Positions 47,929 through 57,868 are shown, counted from the stretch's first letter. The stretch: 64,000 nt of DNA from an uncultured Acidimicrobiales bacterium (GCA_937997485.1 CALKTH010000075.1:1-64000), one strand, 5' to 3'. Made by a program: numbers and translations. The notes: generated by a model from the sequence alone, not told the origin.

Positions 47929-48549
47929 GTGTTCCTGACCTCCGATCCCCACTTCGGGCACGCAAACATCATCCGGTACTGCGATCGCCCGTACGTCGAC
48001 TCAGACGAGATGGATGCGGCACTTGCTGCGAACTGGAATCGCGTGGTCTCGGCGTCTGACGACGTGCTGATCCTCGGTGATCTCACAATGACGTGGAGCG
48101 TTTCTCGCCTGGCTGCCTTCCTCGCCGAGCTGAACGGCTCAATCACGATCGTGCCCGGCAACCACGACGTCTTCTGGCCGGGCCGAATCAAGGCGGGAGG
48201 GCGCACCGCGGCGTCGGTCCAAGAGGCGGTTGAGACCCTGGCCGCGACCGGAGTCACCGTCGATGCCGACCCCGCCCCGCTCGACATCGCGGGCGAACTC
48301 GCTGCCCTGCATCACTTCCCCTACCGGGGCGACTCAGGCGACCACGACGATCGCTATATCGAGCACCGTCCGGTCGACACCGGCGGCTGGCTCATCCACG
48401 GTCACGTGCATGAGCAGTGGCGTCAGCGAGGGCGGATGATCAACGTTGGCGTCGACGCGTGGTCGCAGGCTCCAGTACACCTCGACACGATTGCCGACCT
48501 CATCAAGGCGGGGCCCAATGACCTCGCCCCACTCCCCCAGCGCGGCTGA
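47929..48549 (+). CDS. Metallophosphoesterase
   Basis: FLTSDPHFGHANIIRYCDRPY, LILGDLTM, IVPGNHDVFWPG, IHGHVHEQW; GTG start. Confidence 0.88.
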   Translation: MFLTSDPHFGHANIIRYCDRPYVDSDEMDAALAANWNRVVSASDDVLILGDLTMTWSVSRLAAFLAELNGSITIVPGNHDVFWPGRIKAGGRTAASVQEAVETLAATGVTVDADPAPLDIAGELAALHHFPYRGDSGDHDDRYIEHRPVDTGGWLIHGHVHEQWRQRGRMINVGVDAWSQAPVHLDTIADLIKAGPNDLAPLPQRG

Positions 48550-48572
48550 GAGCAGTAGAGCGCGATCGCTCC

Positions 48573-48968
48573 TCAGCCCGGGACTGGGCCGAGCAGATCC
48601 CACGGATTCCCGGCCACGTCTTCGAACACGATCATGCGACCCCAGTCCTCGTCGCGAACCTCGCCGCGAAAGGTCACACCCGCTTCGCTCAACCGTTGGT
48701 GACTCGAGTCGAAGTCGTCCACTCGGAGGAAGAAACCGATGCGTCCGGCCATCTGCTGACCGACCGCTGCTTCCTGCACTTCACCGTCGGCTCGGGCAAG
48801 AAGCAGACCGGTCTCTCGGCCCGGCGGCCGAACGACGACCCAACGCTTGGGTCGACCGTCATTCGTGAGCGACGGCTTGTCCTCCTCCAGTTCGAAGCCC
48901 AAGACATCGACAAAGAAACGAATGGCCGGGTCGTAGTCCTCGACGATGAGGGTGACGAGATCGATCAT
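48573..48968 (-). CDS. VOC family protein
   Basis: LVTLIVEDYDPAIRFFVDVLGFELEEDKPS ... RMIVFEDVAGNPWDLLG. Confidence 0.88.
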   Translation of the reverse strand: MIDLVTLIVEDYDPAIRFFVDVLGFELEEDKPSLTNDGRPKRWVVVRPPGRETGLLLARADGEVQEAAVGQQMAGRIGFFLRVDDFDSSHQRLSEAGVTFRGEVRDEDWGRMIVFEDVAGNPWDLLGPVPG

Positions 48969-49001
48969 GGGTTCAACCTTGCGGGGGCAGCCGCCGGCTG
49001 C

Positions 49002-49910
49002 TCAGTAGGTGTTGGCGGTGACGATCGGCGTGGGCGCCTCGCCAGATTCGATACGGGCGATATTCGCACCGATCAGCTCGGCGGCAGAAAAGGGATTCGT
49101 CTCGCCGGAAATGTGTGGAGTGACCACGATCTTCGGGTGGGTCCAAAGCGGTGAATCGGCGGGCAGTGGTTCTACGGGGAGGACATCGAGCACGGCTGCC
49201 CGGAGATGGTTGTCGAGAGCGAAGAGGAGTGCGTCGTGATCCACCGTTCCACCGCGGCCAACGTTCACGAAAACGGCATCGCCCATGGCCTCGAAGACGT
49301 CAGCACTGACGAGACCGGCCGTCGCCTCGCTCATGGGAAGAATGTTGATCACCGATTCGCTGGCTTCGCAGAACTCGAACAGTTCGTCAGGCCCGCAGTA
49401 GTGCCGACCGAACGGGGTGTCCTTCGCCGATCGGCTCCAGGAGATCACCGGGTACCCCAGCGCTTCGAGGCGCACGCCCACCGCGCTGCCGATTTCGCCG
49501 TAGCCCAGGATGCCGACCGTCCGGCGCTTCTTCTGCCGAAGCGGCGCCCACGCAGCCTCGTGTTGCTTTGCGAGATAGCGATCGAAGCGGCGGGCAAAGT
49601 GCACGACCCAGTGGCTCACGTACTCTGCGATGTCGGCAGACATCTGCGGGTCGACGAGTCGAACGACCGGCACACCCTCAGGAACCTGAGAGAAGTCGAC
49701 GTGATCGATCCCTGCGCTCACCAGCAATACGGCGCGGAGCGACGGGTGCTCGGACAGCGTGGACCAATCGTGTTTCCACGGAACGACGTATTCGACGGAA
49801 GCAGGATCGCCGACATCGGGCCAGCCTCGAATCTCGCGTCCCGGCAGCGTTTGGCGAAACGCCTCGAGCCAGAAGTCTTGATTGCGATCGACGTGGAGCA
49901 GAATCGTCAC
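49002..49910 (-). CDS. D-isomer-specific 2-hydroxyacid dehydrogenase (glyoxylate/hydroxypyruvate reductase type)
   Basis: RRTVGILGYGEIGSAVGVRLEALGYPVISWSRS, NVGRGGTVDHDALLFAL, TPHISGETNP; GTG start 49910. Confidence 0.9.
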   Translation of the reverse strand: MTILLHVDRNQDFWLEAFRQTLPGREIRGWPDVGDPASVEYVVPWKHDWSTLSEHPSLRAVLLVSAGIDHVDFSQVPEGVPVVRLVDPQMSADIAEYVSHWVVHFARRFDRYLAKQHEAAWAPLRQKKRRTVGILGYGEIGSAVGVRLEALGYPVISWSRSAKDTPFGRHYCGPDELFEFCEASESVINILPMSEATAGLVSADVFEAMGDAVFVNVGRGGTVDHDALLFALDNHLRAAVLDVLPVEPLPADSPLWTHPKIVVTPHISGETNPFSAAELIGANIARIESGEAPTPIVTANTY

Positions 49911-49961
49911 CGGTCGAACCGTACCGGAGCGCCAGCCCTGGTTCGGCACGTTTGCTAGAAC

Positions 49962-50657
49962 GTGGTCGTGACCAACCCTGGCGATGACCCCTTCGGCCTC
50001 GACGAGGCATACGCCGTGGAGACGGTGGAGGACAATCGCCGCCTGTATGCGCGGTGGGCAGACTCGTACGACGACACCTTCCTGACCACGCACGGCTACG
50101 TGTATCACGAGAGCGTCGTGAGCGTTCTGGAGCGCCGCCTCTCGGCCTGCGCCCACGATTTCCCCGTGCTGGATGTGGGTTGCGGCACGGGAGTGGTCGG
50201 CATCGAACTTCGACGCCGGGGCTACGAGCCAGTTGACGGCATCGACCTCTCACCAGAAATGCTGGGCGTCGCAGCGGCCAAGACCACGCCGAGCGGTTTC
50301 TCCGTGTACCGGCATCTGCACGCGGTCGATCTCACCGAGCCCATCGATCTCCCTCTGCACAACGCGATCGGCCTGGTCAGCGCGGGGACCTTCACGCACG
50401 GCCACGTTGGGCCCGAGCCGATTGCCCGGCTCGTCGACTTGTTGTGCGCTGGCGGGCATGCCGCAATCGGAGTGAATCGGGACGTGTTCTCGTCCGGCGG
50501 ATTCGACGACATGGTGCGATCGCTCGAAGCGGCGGACCGGATCACCGACGTCGAGCTCGTTGACGTGCCCGTCTACGACCCCGATCGCTACACGGCCGAG
50601 GACGGCGACCCGAACACCGTCTCTCGAGTGATTCTGTTCTCGATCCCAAGCTCCTGA
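49962..50657 (+). CDS. Class I SAM-dependent methyltransferase
   Basis: FPVLDVGCGTGVVGIELRRRGYEPVDGIDLSPEML. Confidence 0.9.
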   Translation: MVVTNPGDDPFGLDEAYAVETVEDNRRLYARWADSYDDTFLTTHGYVYHESVVSVLERRLSACAHDFPVLDVGCGTGVVGIELRRRGYEPVDGIDLSPEMLGVAAAKTTPSGFSVYRHLHAVDLTEPIDLPLHNAIGLVSAGTFTHGHVGPEPIARLVDLLCAGGHAAIGVNRDVFSSGGFDDMVRSLEAADRITDVELVDVPVYDPDRYTAEDGDPNTVSRVILFSIPSS

Positions 50658-50675
50658 AGCAAACCGGGCGGAGGC

Positions 50676-52073
50676 TCAGCCGCTGATGGCGCACAGCCTG
50701 GTCAAGGCTGAACGGTCGTGATCGCTCGCTGCTGCTCGGGCCGGAAGGGCCAGCGCCGACGCAAGACCAACAACGAGCACCACAGTGGCAAGGCCTCCCG
50801 CCGGGGCCAAACCGACGCGGGGAAGCGCCGGCTCGTCCGGCACAGGGCCGTCGTCGAGGATGAGGTGGAGAATCATCGCCATCAGGCCCAACGCGATGGC
50901 GATCCACCAGACCAGCTCGTACGAGCCGGTCTCATCGGCGATGAGACCGCCCATGTAGGCGCCGGCAAACGCTCCGAGCTGGTGCGCAAGGAACACGATC
51001 CCAAACAGCGTGCCGGAGTTGGCCGTCCCGAACTGCTGCGTGACGATGCCGGAGGTGAGCGGGACCGTCGAGAGCCACAGCAGTCCCATCGCCGCTCCGA
51101 ACACCACGGTCGTGGCTGCACTGGGTGAGATGAGCAGAAAGGCGGTGATGGCGACCGCCCGCATGCCGTAGATGCCAGCGAGGAGGCGGGTCTTCGAGAA
51201 CCTGCCGCCCAGAAATCCGGCGGCGAGGGAACCGAACACGTTGAACAGTCCGATCATCATGAGGGCGACGTCGCCGGAGCGTTCGCTGAGGCCAAGATCG
51301 TCGACATAGGTCGGCAGGTGGGTCGCAATGAACGTGACGTGGAACCCACACACGAAGAAGGCCGCATTGAGCAGGAGGTAGTGGGGCGAGCGTCCCGCCC
51401 GCCTCAGGTCGTCGCGCAGGCTGCGAGCCTCGCCTTCTGCGGCGCGGTCTGCAGCGGAGACCTGGTCGATCGATCGACCCCGAAGCACCGGGGCGAAGAG
51501 CAGCAGGGTCAGCCCGATCACACCGAGCGTGATGGCGGCGGTCTGCCAGTCGGCCCGGTCGAGGATCGCCCGGACGAGGGGGATGAGCACGAACTGGCCG
51601 ATCGACCCGGCGGCGCTGACCAGACCCAACGCCATCGAGCGCTTTTCAGGCGGGGCCATCCGGCCGACGGCAGAGAGAACAACGGTGAAGCTCGCGGTCG
51701 CCACGGCCAGGCCGGAGAGGAAGCCCGCCGACAGGATCAGCACTGCCTCAGAGGTGGCGGTGGACATGAGCGCCATCGCCGCGCCGAAGAACACAGCGCC
51801 GGCGGCAAGCACGCGTGCGGTGCCGAACTTGTCGGCGATGGCACCAGCGATCGGCTGGCACACACCCCACACGATCTGCTGAATGGCGATGGCGAGCGCG
51901 AAGGTTCCGCGATTCGTGCCGATGGTCTCGACGACCGGCTGGAGAAATAGGCCGAAGGTCGACCGTGTGCCGAGGGCAACAGACGTCACCACTCCCCCGG
52001 CCGCGATCGCAGCCCACAGGGGAACTCTCCGGAACGTTGAAGGGGTGGGAGAAGCGGAGAGTGCCGACGTCAC
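50676..52073 (-). CDS. MFS transporter
   Basis: GTRSTFGLFLQPVVETIGTNRGTFALAIAIQQIVWGVCQPIAGAIADKFGTARVL. Confidence 0.88.
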   Translation of the reverse strand: MTSALSASPTPSTFRRVPLWAAIAAGGVVTSVALGTRSTFGLFLQPVVETIGTNRGTFALAIAIQQIVWGVCQPIAGAIADKFGTARVLAAGAVFFGAAMALMSTATSEAVLILSAGFLSGLAVATASFTVVLSAVGRMAPPEKRSMALGLVSAAGSIGQFVLIPLVRAILDRADWQTAAITLGVIGLTLLLFAPVLRGRSIDQVSAADRAAEGEARSLRDDLRRAGRSPHYLLLNAAFFVCGFHVTFIATHLPTYVDDLGLSERSGDVALMMIGLFNVFGSLAAGFLGGRFSKTRLLAGIYGMRAVAITAFLLISPSAATTVVFGAAMGLLWLSTVPLTSGIVTQQFGTANSGTLFGIVFLAHQLGAFAGAYMGGLIADETGSYELVWWIAIALGLMAMILHLILDDGPVPDEPALPRVGLAPAGGLATVVLVVGLASALALPARAAASDHDRSALTRLCAISG

Positions 52074-53237
52074 CTAGCGAGTCTGGCGGCGACGACCATG
52101 AGAAGCCAATGCGCTCAAAAACTCCTCGGCCGTCTCTTTGGCCGCCAGGGCAGACCGCATGACGTCGGCTTGTGACGGCGGCACCATGCCGCCGATCGGC
52201 GGATCACGATCCAGGTTCGTGGGGAAGGGGTAGCCCTCCGCCGTGGCTGCGATCAGCGCATCGAGAGCTGCTGGTGAGGCGCCGTCTTCCTGCATTCCCA
52301 ACAGCTCGGGATAGATCGCCTCGCACATCGCCGTTCGGTCGATGTTCTCCAACAAGCGGCCGAATCCGGAACTGATCTGCAGCAGGTTGGCGATACGGCG
52401 GACGTCGGCCGTTTGATTCGTACCAGCCGCGTGGAACAGCGCCGGATTGAAGAAAACGGCGTCGCCGGCCTGGAGCGAGGGCTGTACGTGGTGCTCTGCG
52501 AAGTACGCCTTGAAGTCCTCGCGCCGCCAGGCGAGGTAGCCGGCCTCGAACCGCTGTGAGTTTGGCAGGTACGTGGTGGGGCCGGTCTCGACGGGCATGT
52601 CGCAGTGAGCCACCGCTCCCTGCAGGGTCAGCACGGGAGACAGCCGGTGTACGTGGCGGGGGAAACGCTCGGCCTGTTCGTCCGACAGGAACCCGAGGTG
52701 GTAATCGCGATGCGGTTGCTGAGCCTCTCCACCGGGGTTCACGACGTTGACCTGCGACGAGATCTGATACCAGGGCCCGAGCCAGGCCTCGCACGCCAGA
52801 GCGATCATGTCGCTCTGGTAGTACTCAGCGAAGACAGTGGGAGAGCGCAACGCCACCTTCTCCAGAGCGTTCCACACTCGATCGTTCGCCCCCGCCTTGG
52901 CGAAGTGATCGGCCGCCTGAGCTCCCGCTGACCGCTGCTCGTCGATGATCTCGAAGAACTGCTCGCTCATCGCCTCCACGGCCGCGGGCTGAACAGCACC
53001 TCGAATCACGATCACGCCGGGCCCAGCGTCCAGCACATGTGAGATCTCGGCGAGCACCGCCGTTCGATCCTCGGCGGCAGCAGCCCGGAGCGAGTCGGCA
53101 TCGTAGACGACCGTGCGGTGTTCAACCGAAGCGGCAAACCGGAAGTGCTCCAGTTCCACCGGTTCGGAACACAACTCGACGAAGGCGGCGAGATCAGCAG
53201 ATTCGGAGGTCAGCCAGTGCGTTGGGAGAGCGGGCAT
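52074..53237 (-). CDS. Phytanoyl-CoA dioxygenase family protein
   Basis: QVNVVNPGGEAQQPHRDYHLGF ... GPTTYLPNSQRFE ... AGDAVFFNPALFHAAGTNQT. Confidence 0.82.
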   Translation of the reverse strand: MPALPTHWLTSESADLAAFVELCSEPVELEHFRFAASVEHRTVVYDADSLRAAAAEDRTAVLAEISHVLDAGPGVIVIRGAVQPAAVEAMSEQFFEIIDEQRSAGAQAADHFAKAGANDRVWNALEKVALRSPTVFAEYYQSDMIALACEAWLGPWYQISSQVNVVNPGGEAQQPHRDYHLGFLSDEQAERFPRHVHRLSPVLTLQGAVAHCDMPVETGPTTYLPNSQRFEAGYLAWRREDFKAYFAEHHVQPSLQAGDAVFFNPALFHAAGTNQTADVRRIANLLQISSGFGRLLENIDRTAMCEAIYPELLGMQEDGASPAALDALIAATAEGYPFPTNLDRDPPIGGMVPPSQADVMRSALAAKETAEEFLSALASHGRRRQTR

Positions 53238-53317
53238 TGACCAAGAATAGAGCGCTCTAATTTTGGCCGCAACCGGTTGTTTCCGGTTCCCGAACACGCA
53301 GTCACGCGCCTCGGCGT

Positions 53318-53914
53318 TCAGCTGCGCGTTTCGAGTTGGGAGAGAAAGGCCAGGATCCGAGCCAGTGCTTGGCCCGCTGCATCGGGGTCGAAGGTGGCCA
53401 GGCTCGAGTCAATAAAGAGATGATGGTCGCCCGGGTACACGAACAGGCTGCCGACCTCTTCGTCGTCGATGGCTTCGACGAGCGCACGGGCTGTCTCCAG
53501 GTCACCCTCGCCAGCGAAGAACGGATCGTCGCTCATCCCGTGAATCTGCACGGGCAGACCAGCCGGCCACTCGTCGCCGAACGCAGATGGCGGGACGCAC
53601 CCTTCAAGGAGGACGACGCCGACTGCGCCGGTCCGGTTCTGGGCCAAGGACTGAGCCGGCAACACGCCGACCGACACGCCGGCGAAGACAAGATTCGCTG
53701 GCAGATCCTGGACGAAGGCCGACGCCCGTTCGAGGACGACAGGGATGCCGATCGAGTCAACGTGAGCGACTCCCTCTTCGATTGACTCGAAGTGCTGGCC
53801 CTCGAAGAGGTCGGGGACGTGCACTCGACGTCCAGCCCGCTCGAGTTGTTCACCCAGCGCAACCATTCCATCGGTTCGACCCATCACGTGGTGGAAGAGC
53901 ACGACATCAGCCAT
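53318..53914 (-). CDS. Dienelactone hydrolase family protein
   Basis: DVVLFHHVMGRTDGMVALGEQLERAGRRVHVPDLFEG ... YPGDHHLFIDSSL. Confidence 0.85.
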   Translation of the reverse strand: MADVVLFHHVMGRTDGMVALGEQLERAGRRVHVPDLFEGQHFESIEEGVAHVDSIGIPVVLERASAFVQDLPANLVFAGVSVGVLPAQSLAQNRTGAVGVVLLEGCVPPSAFGDEWPAGLPVQIHGMSDDPFFAGEGDLETARALVEAIDDEEVGSLFVYPGDHHLFIDSSLATFDPDAAGQALARILAFLSQLETRS

Positions 53915-53986
53915 CGCCTCAGTCTTCCAAGTTTGGGTCGACGCCGCCGGAGTACGGACCACTGTGCACCAAACGGCGCAGCGAGA

Positions 53987-54535
53987 TCACGCCAGCTGAG
54001 GGGAAACGACGAGGTAGCCGTCGATCTCTGCGAGCAACCCCGAGGACGGTCGCTCCGGGAGCGAATGACCGAGGTCTCGACTCCGCACCTCACCGATCCA
54101 CTGGGCGTGCTGATACTCGTGATTCGCCACGGCGACGATCAGCGTTCGGGCAATCACGTCCAACTGTGCCGGGGCGCCAACCGCCCCGTCAGCGATGTTG
54201 CCGATACGGATGCGAAGTCGCTCGGCCACCGCCGCTCGATAGGCGCCGAGGCGGGCGAGATCGGGAAGCACGCCTCGGTCGGGCTCAGCCGTCGCTCCGT
54301 CCATGAGGCCATCGAGGCCGGGATCCGGGCTTGGCTCGGCGGCCGTGAGATTGCGAACCATGAAATGAGCGACCGCTGCTTGATGCCCGAGGTGCCAGCC
54401 GATCGCACTGGAGTTCTCCTCGGGCCGCCAGTGCACCTCGCTCTCGGAGAGGTCGCTCCACAACGAGTCCGTGTAGGAGATCGCTCGTTCGTACTCCTGC
54501 ATCAGATCGGGAATCCCGGGCAGCGATGAGGTCAT
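53987..54535 (-). CDS. DinB family protein
   Basis: SDLSESEVHWRPEENSSAIGWHLGHQAAVAHFMVRNLTA ... HEYQHAQWIGEVR. Confidence 0.85.
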   Translation of the reverse strand: MTSSLPGIPDLMQEYERAISYTDSLWSDLSESEVHWRPEENSSAIGWHLGHQAAVAHFMVRNLTAAEPSPDPGLDGLMDGATAEPDRGVLPDLARLGAYRAAVAERLRIRIGNIADGAVGAPAQLDVIARTLIVAVANHEYQHAQWIGEVRSRDLGHSLPERPSSGLLAEIDGYLVVSPQLA

Positions 54536-55653
54536 GACATCTGCTCCTGTGTTGTGGCGGGCCTTCGTGCCGCAAGTATCTCGGACACGACTCGCTCGGC
54601 GGCGGCCAACGCTCCTTCGATGTGGCCCGGGTTCTCCGATGACGTTTCGGTCGAGGACCAGTGCAGGCCGAGGTCGGCCGTGTGACTGAATCCCACATGG
54701 CCGTAGGTGCGGTAGTTGTTGAGTCGCTCCGCTCCCGGTGGCGATGTGTAGGGCTCGGCGAGCCAGTCAGCAATGTGGATCTCGGTCGGCCGACCCGCCT
54801 CAGGCCCAAAGAGCCGGACCAGCTGGTCCACAATCGCCTCGTTGGTCAGCTCTCCCACTCCCACTGGCTGGCTTGGGGCGAATCCGAAGAGCGCTGCGGG
54901 CGCCCCGTCGGGCCCGCTCATGTCGTGGATCTCGCGCAGCGGGCCGATGTGGCTCATCGCAGAACCGGCGAGACCGAGGTTCCGCCAGAACGGTGCCGGA
55001 TAGACCGCCACGACCTTTTGCATGCCACCCATCCAGACCGGGGTTGCCGCGGCCAACTGACTCATTGGTTCAGGCAGTGGCGGCTTGAACGCAAAGCTCG
55101 AGATGGCGAGCGCAGGCGGCAAGGCCAGCACCACGTGATCAGTCACGAACGCCGACCCGTCGCGAGTCCGCACGGTATGGCGTCGGGTGTTCGACCCATC
55201 TGTGCTGGTTTGGACAGCAGCGACTGGAGCGTCCAGAAGCACGACGCCGTCGGGCAGGTGGTCAGCGAGTCCTTCGGAGAGCGAGCGGGCGCCGTCGGAG
55301 AACCGGAACGAGACGCTGTCGATCGGATTGCCGTCGAGCCGCGTCGCCGAAGCATCCTGGTTCCCCACCGGAGGCTCACCAAGCGGGCCGTCATACATGG
55401 CATCACCGCTCATGGCGTGAGGGTGTACGGGAACACCAAGTCGGGCGACAAGCGCAGCGACCCGGTCCTCGCCCGGCCAAAACCACGAGGCCCCAAGATC
55501 GAAAGACCCGAGGGCAGAGTTCGCCGTCCGCAATCGACCGCCGACCTCACTGCGGGCCTCGAGCACGATCACGCTGAGCCCGTGCTCCAGGAGCGCCGAC
55601 GCAACGGACAGGCCGGAGATTCCCGCCCCTACGACCACCACGTCTCGTTCCAT
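54532..55653 (-). CDS. FAD-dependent amine oxidase-type oxidoreductase
   Basis: DVVVVGAGISGLSVASALLEHGLSVIVLEARSEVGGRLRTANS; ATG at 55653. Confidence 0.9.
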   Translation of the reverse strand: MERDVVVVGAGISGLSVASALLEHGLSVIVLEARSEVGGRLRTANSALGSFDLGASWFWPGEDRVAALVARLGVPVHPHAMSGDAMYDGPLGEPPVGNQDASATRLDGNPIDSVSFRFSDGARSLSEGLADHLPDGVVLLDAPVAAVQTSTDGSNTRRHTVRTRDGSAFVTDHVVLALPPALAISSFAFKPPLPEPMSQLAAATPVWMGGMQKVVAVYPAPFWRNLGLAGSAMSHIGPLREIHDMSGPDGAPAALFGFAPSQPVGVGELTNEAIVDQLVRLFGPEAGRPTEIHIADWLAEPYTSPPGAERLNNYRTYGHVGFSHTADLGLHWSSTETSSENPGHIEGALAAAERVVSEILAARRPATTQEQMS

Positions 55654-55655
55654 TC

Positions 55656-55709
55656 CGGAGAGTCTAGCAACAAATAGACTCTCCGAAAGACTCTCCGAAA
55701 GACGCTCCG
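55656..55709. repeat. Operator-like repeat array/leader hairpin upstream of amine oxidase gene
   Basis: CGGAGAGTCTA(55656-66)-GCAACAAA-TAGACTCTCCG(55675-85) plus direct copies GACTCTCCG (55689-97) and GACGCTCCG (55701-09), 12-bp period. Confidence 0.75.
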
Positions 55710-55746
55710 CCCAAAGCCACGCCCGCACCCACATCCCAGCACCCTC

Positions 55747-55790
55747 GTGGCACCGTTGAGTGACGCCAGAACGACAACGAACGGTGCCAC
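55747..55790. repeat. Dispersed stem-loop repeat, copy 2
   Basis: GTGGCACCGTT-gagtgacgccagaacgacaacg-AACGGTGCCAC; matches 23855-23898 including loop. Confidence 0.8.
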
Positions 55791-55823
55791 GAGAGGGGCG
55801 TGGGTGGCGGGTGGGGCGACGGG

Positions 55824-56453
55824 TCAGCTGGAGAGAGCGAACGCCCCGATCACGTCGCCCCCGCTGCCGGTACCGAACACCTCGACCCGAGCAGGGAGCG
55901 CGTCCGGCACCGGAACGTCCCAGCCCGTTTGCGGGCTTCCGGAAAGCTCTTGTGAGCCGAGCTGCTCGCCGGTCTCGGCGTTGAACCACGTCAGGGTGAA
56001 ATCGAAGTCAACCGGGAACAGCAGCGTGATCGGCCCCTCACCGGGCAGACCAGGCAGCGGATCCGGCGCAAAGCCATCGGCACAGATGCCGTCGTCTCCC
56101 TGAGGCGGCGACCAGCACCAGCTGAAGGGTTCAACGTCGAGTGCGATGTCACCCCGGGCGAAGGTCAAGACCGGCGGTTCAGAACTCGACGGATCGAACG
56201 CTGGCGTGCGATCGTCACCATCGGCCCCGTCACCACCGTTCCCATCGCCGCCGCTCCCGTCCTCTCCACCGTTCTCGCCCTGCTGAGTCGTTGCCGTGTC
56301 GCCGTCGGCATCATCGCTGCCGATCTGTTCCTCGACGAACGAGCAGGCCCCGAGCGCAAAGATCACGGCCATGAGGGCGGCGACCAACGATCGCTGGGAA
56401 CGGTCGCGAGCAGAAGCGGAGGGACGAACAACGGTGCGATGAGAGCGGCGCAT
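55824..56453 (-). CDS. Hypothetical lipoprotein/secreted protein with Gly/Asp-rich linker
   Basis: LVAALMAVIFALGACSFVEEQ lipoprotein leader; GGEDGSGGDGNGGDGADGDD linker. Confidence 0.65.
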   Translation of the reverse strand: MRRSHRTVVRPSASARDRSQRSLVAALMAVIFALGACSFVEEQIGSDDADGDTATTQQGENGGEDGSGGDGNGGDGADGDDRTPAFDPSSSEPPVLTFARGDIALDVEPFSWCWSPPQGDDGICADGFAPDPLPGLPGEGPITLLFPVDFDFTLTWFNAETGEQLGSQELSGSPQTGWDVPVPDALPARVEVFGTGSGGDVIGAFALSS

Positions 56454-56476
56454 GGGCAGGATCGTAGGCTCTGCAA

Positions 56477-57490
56477 GTGGCTCAGAACCTCCGACGTCAA
56501 GCGATTCCTGCAGCGATGAACGAGGCGTCCGCTCTCCTTGGCGTTGAGACGGCGCTCCCGGGGACCGCAGAGCCAGCACAGGCGTGGTGGGTTGCCCATG
56601 ACGAGGCCGAGGGAACCGAACTGGTGTCCGTTCTGATTGAGGAGCCAGGGGGCGTGTGGAGTGTTCGAGACGTGGCCCTGCACGGCAGCGCTCGAAGCAC
56701 CGCGAGCCCAGAGGACATGACCGATGCCGAAGCCTTGGCTCGCACCGGTGACTACGTGGTTGTCTTCGGGTCGGGCTTTCTCGACGGAAGAGGTCGGCTC
56801 GATGGTCGCCGATCGTTCGTTTCCCGCTTCCGCGAAGACGCGGTCGTTTTTGAACGAGACGGAAAACACAAGGCCCTGAGCGTCGAGGCGGACCAACTCG
56901 ATCTCGGATCGTCGTTGCGAGTCGCATTCCGAGATGCTCGAGCGCTTCAGGGGCTCGAGCTGCTCGCCGTGACCGATGCCGTCGCCCGCGAGATGACAAA
57001 GGCAGACGAAGACGGCCTCGTGCCTCTCAATGTCGAGGGTGCGGCCTGCCTCGGCGACGACCTCCTGCTCGGACTGCGATGGCCCGTCCATGCGAGCGGC
57101 AATCCCTTCATCGTCAACCTGAGGGGCGGCGCGTCGTGGCTTCGCTCCCCCGACCTGACCACAGACGGCCTCACCGACCTCTCGATGACAGTCGACGTGG
57201 CGCCGACGAGCGGCAGCCAGCGACGCCCCAATGGCGTTCGCGGCATGACCTCAGACGCCGAAGGCGACCTCCACCTGATCGTCGGGTCGACCGAACGAGA
57301 TCTCGTCGACCACAAGACCAAGCGCTCCGGATTCGTCCACGTTCAATGGGATCGACGGTCGAACGAAGCGGCGCAGATCGTGGAGACCTTCGAGGGGTAT
57401 CGCCGGGTCGAGGGCATCGCCCGACGCAACGACGGATGGATCTACGCCCTCGACGACGAGGATGCAGTGGTGGTCCTCACGAAGGACTGA
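56477..57490 (+). CDS. DUF3616-like protein
   Basis: PLNVEGAACLGDDLLLGLRWPVHASGNPFIVNL ... YRRVEGIARRNDGWIYALDDE. Confidence 0.6.
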   Translation: MAQNLRRQAIPAAMNEASALLGVETALPGTAEPAQAWWVAHDEAEGTELVSVLIEEPGGVWSVRDVALHGSARSTASPEDMTDAEALARTGDYVVVFGSGFLDGRGRLDGRRSFVSRFREDAVVFERDGKHKALSVEADQLDLGSSLRVAFRDARALQGLELLAVTDAVAREMTKADEDGLVPLNVEGAACLGDDLLLGLRWPVHASGNPFIVNLRGGASWLRSPDLTTDGLTDLSMTVDVAPTSGSQRRPNGVRGMTSDAEGDLHLIVGSTERDLVDHKTKRSGFVHVQWDRRSNEAAQIVETFEGYRRVEGIARRNDGWIYALDDEDAVVVLTKD

Positions 57491-57568
57491 AGCATGCGGG
57501 ACTGAGGCGCGCACGACTGAAACACACAGGAATGAGGACGCCGTGGCCAACCCCATGTCCCCGCGTTG

Positions 57569-57868
57569 TTAGGCCACGACCGGCTCGAGGAGGCCCAAGC
57601 GCCACCGAATCGCCCATGTCGCCGTCAGCATCACTGCGTTGAGGGAAGCCAGCAGCTGAGCGTGTTGCAGCACACGCTCCCGCCCAAACACACGGAGAGC
57701 AATCGTCATCAGCAGGAGTTCGACCGCGAACACACCCGTCAGCGGGTGCATCTGCCACGACAGATCGAAGTCACCGCGAACAGCGGCAACGACCGAACGG
57801 CTCAGCCCACAGCCGGGGCAGGCGTGGCCGGTGCAGAACCGAATCGGGCAGAGAACCGGACCGTCCAC
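57569..57868 (-). CDS. DUF2752 membrane protein
   Basis: CPIRFCTGHACPGCGLSRSVVAAVRGDFDLSWQMHPLTGVFAVELLL. Confidence 0.85.
   Translation of the reverse strand: MDGPVLCPIRFCTGHACPGCGLSRSVVAAVRGDFDLSWQMHPLTGVFAVELLLMTIALRVFGRERVLQHAQLLASLNAVMLTATWAIRWRLGLLEPVVA

Noticed and set aside
52791-52815. Perfect inverted repeat CCAGAGCGA-TCATG-TCGCTCTGG
   Set aside because: Lies inside the phytanoyl-CoA dioxygenase coding sequence; most likely chance, and it shows that the CCAGAGCGA core alone is not diagnostic of the dispersed repeat
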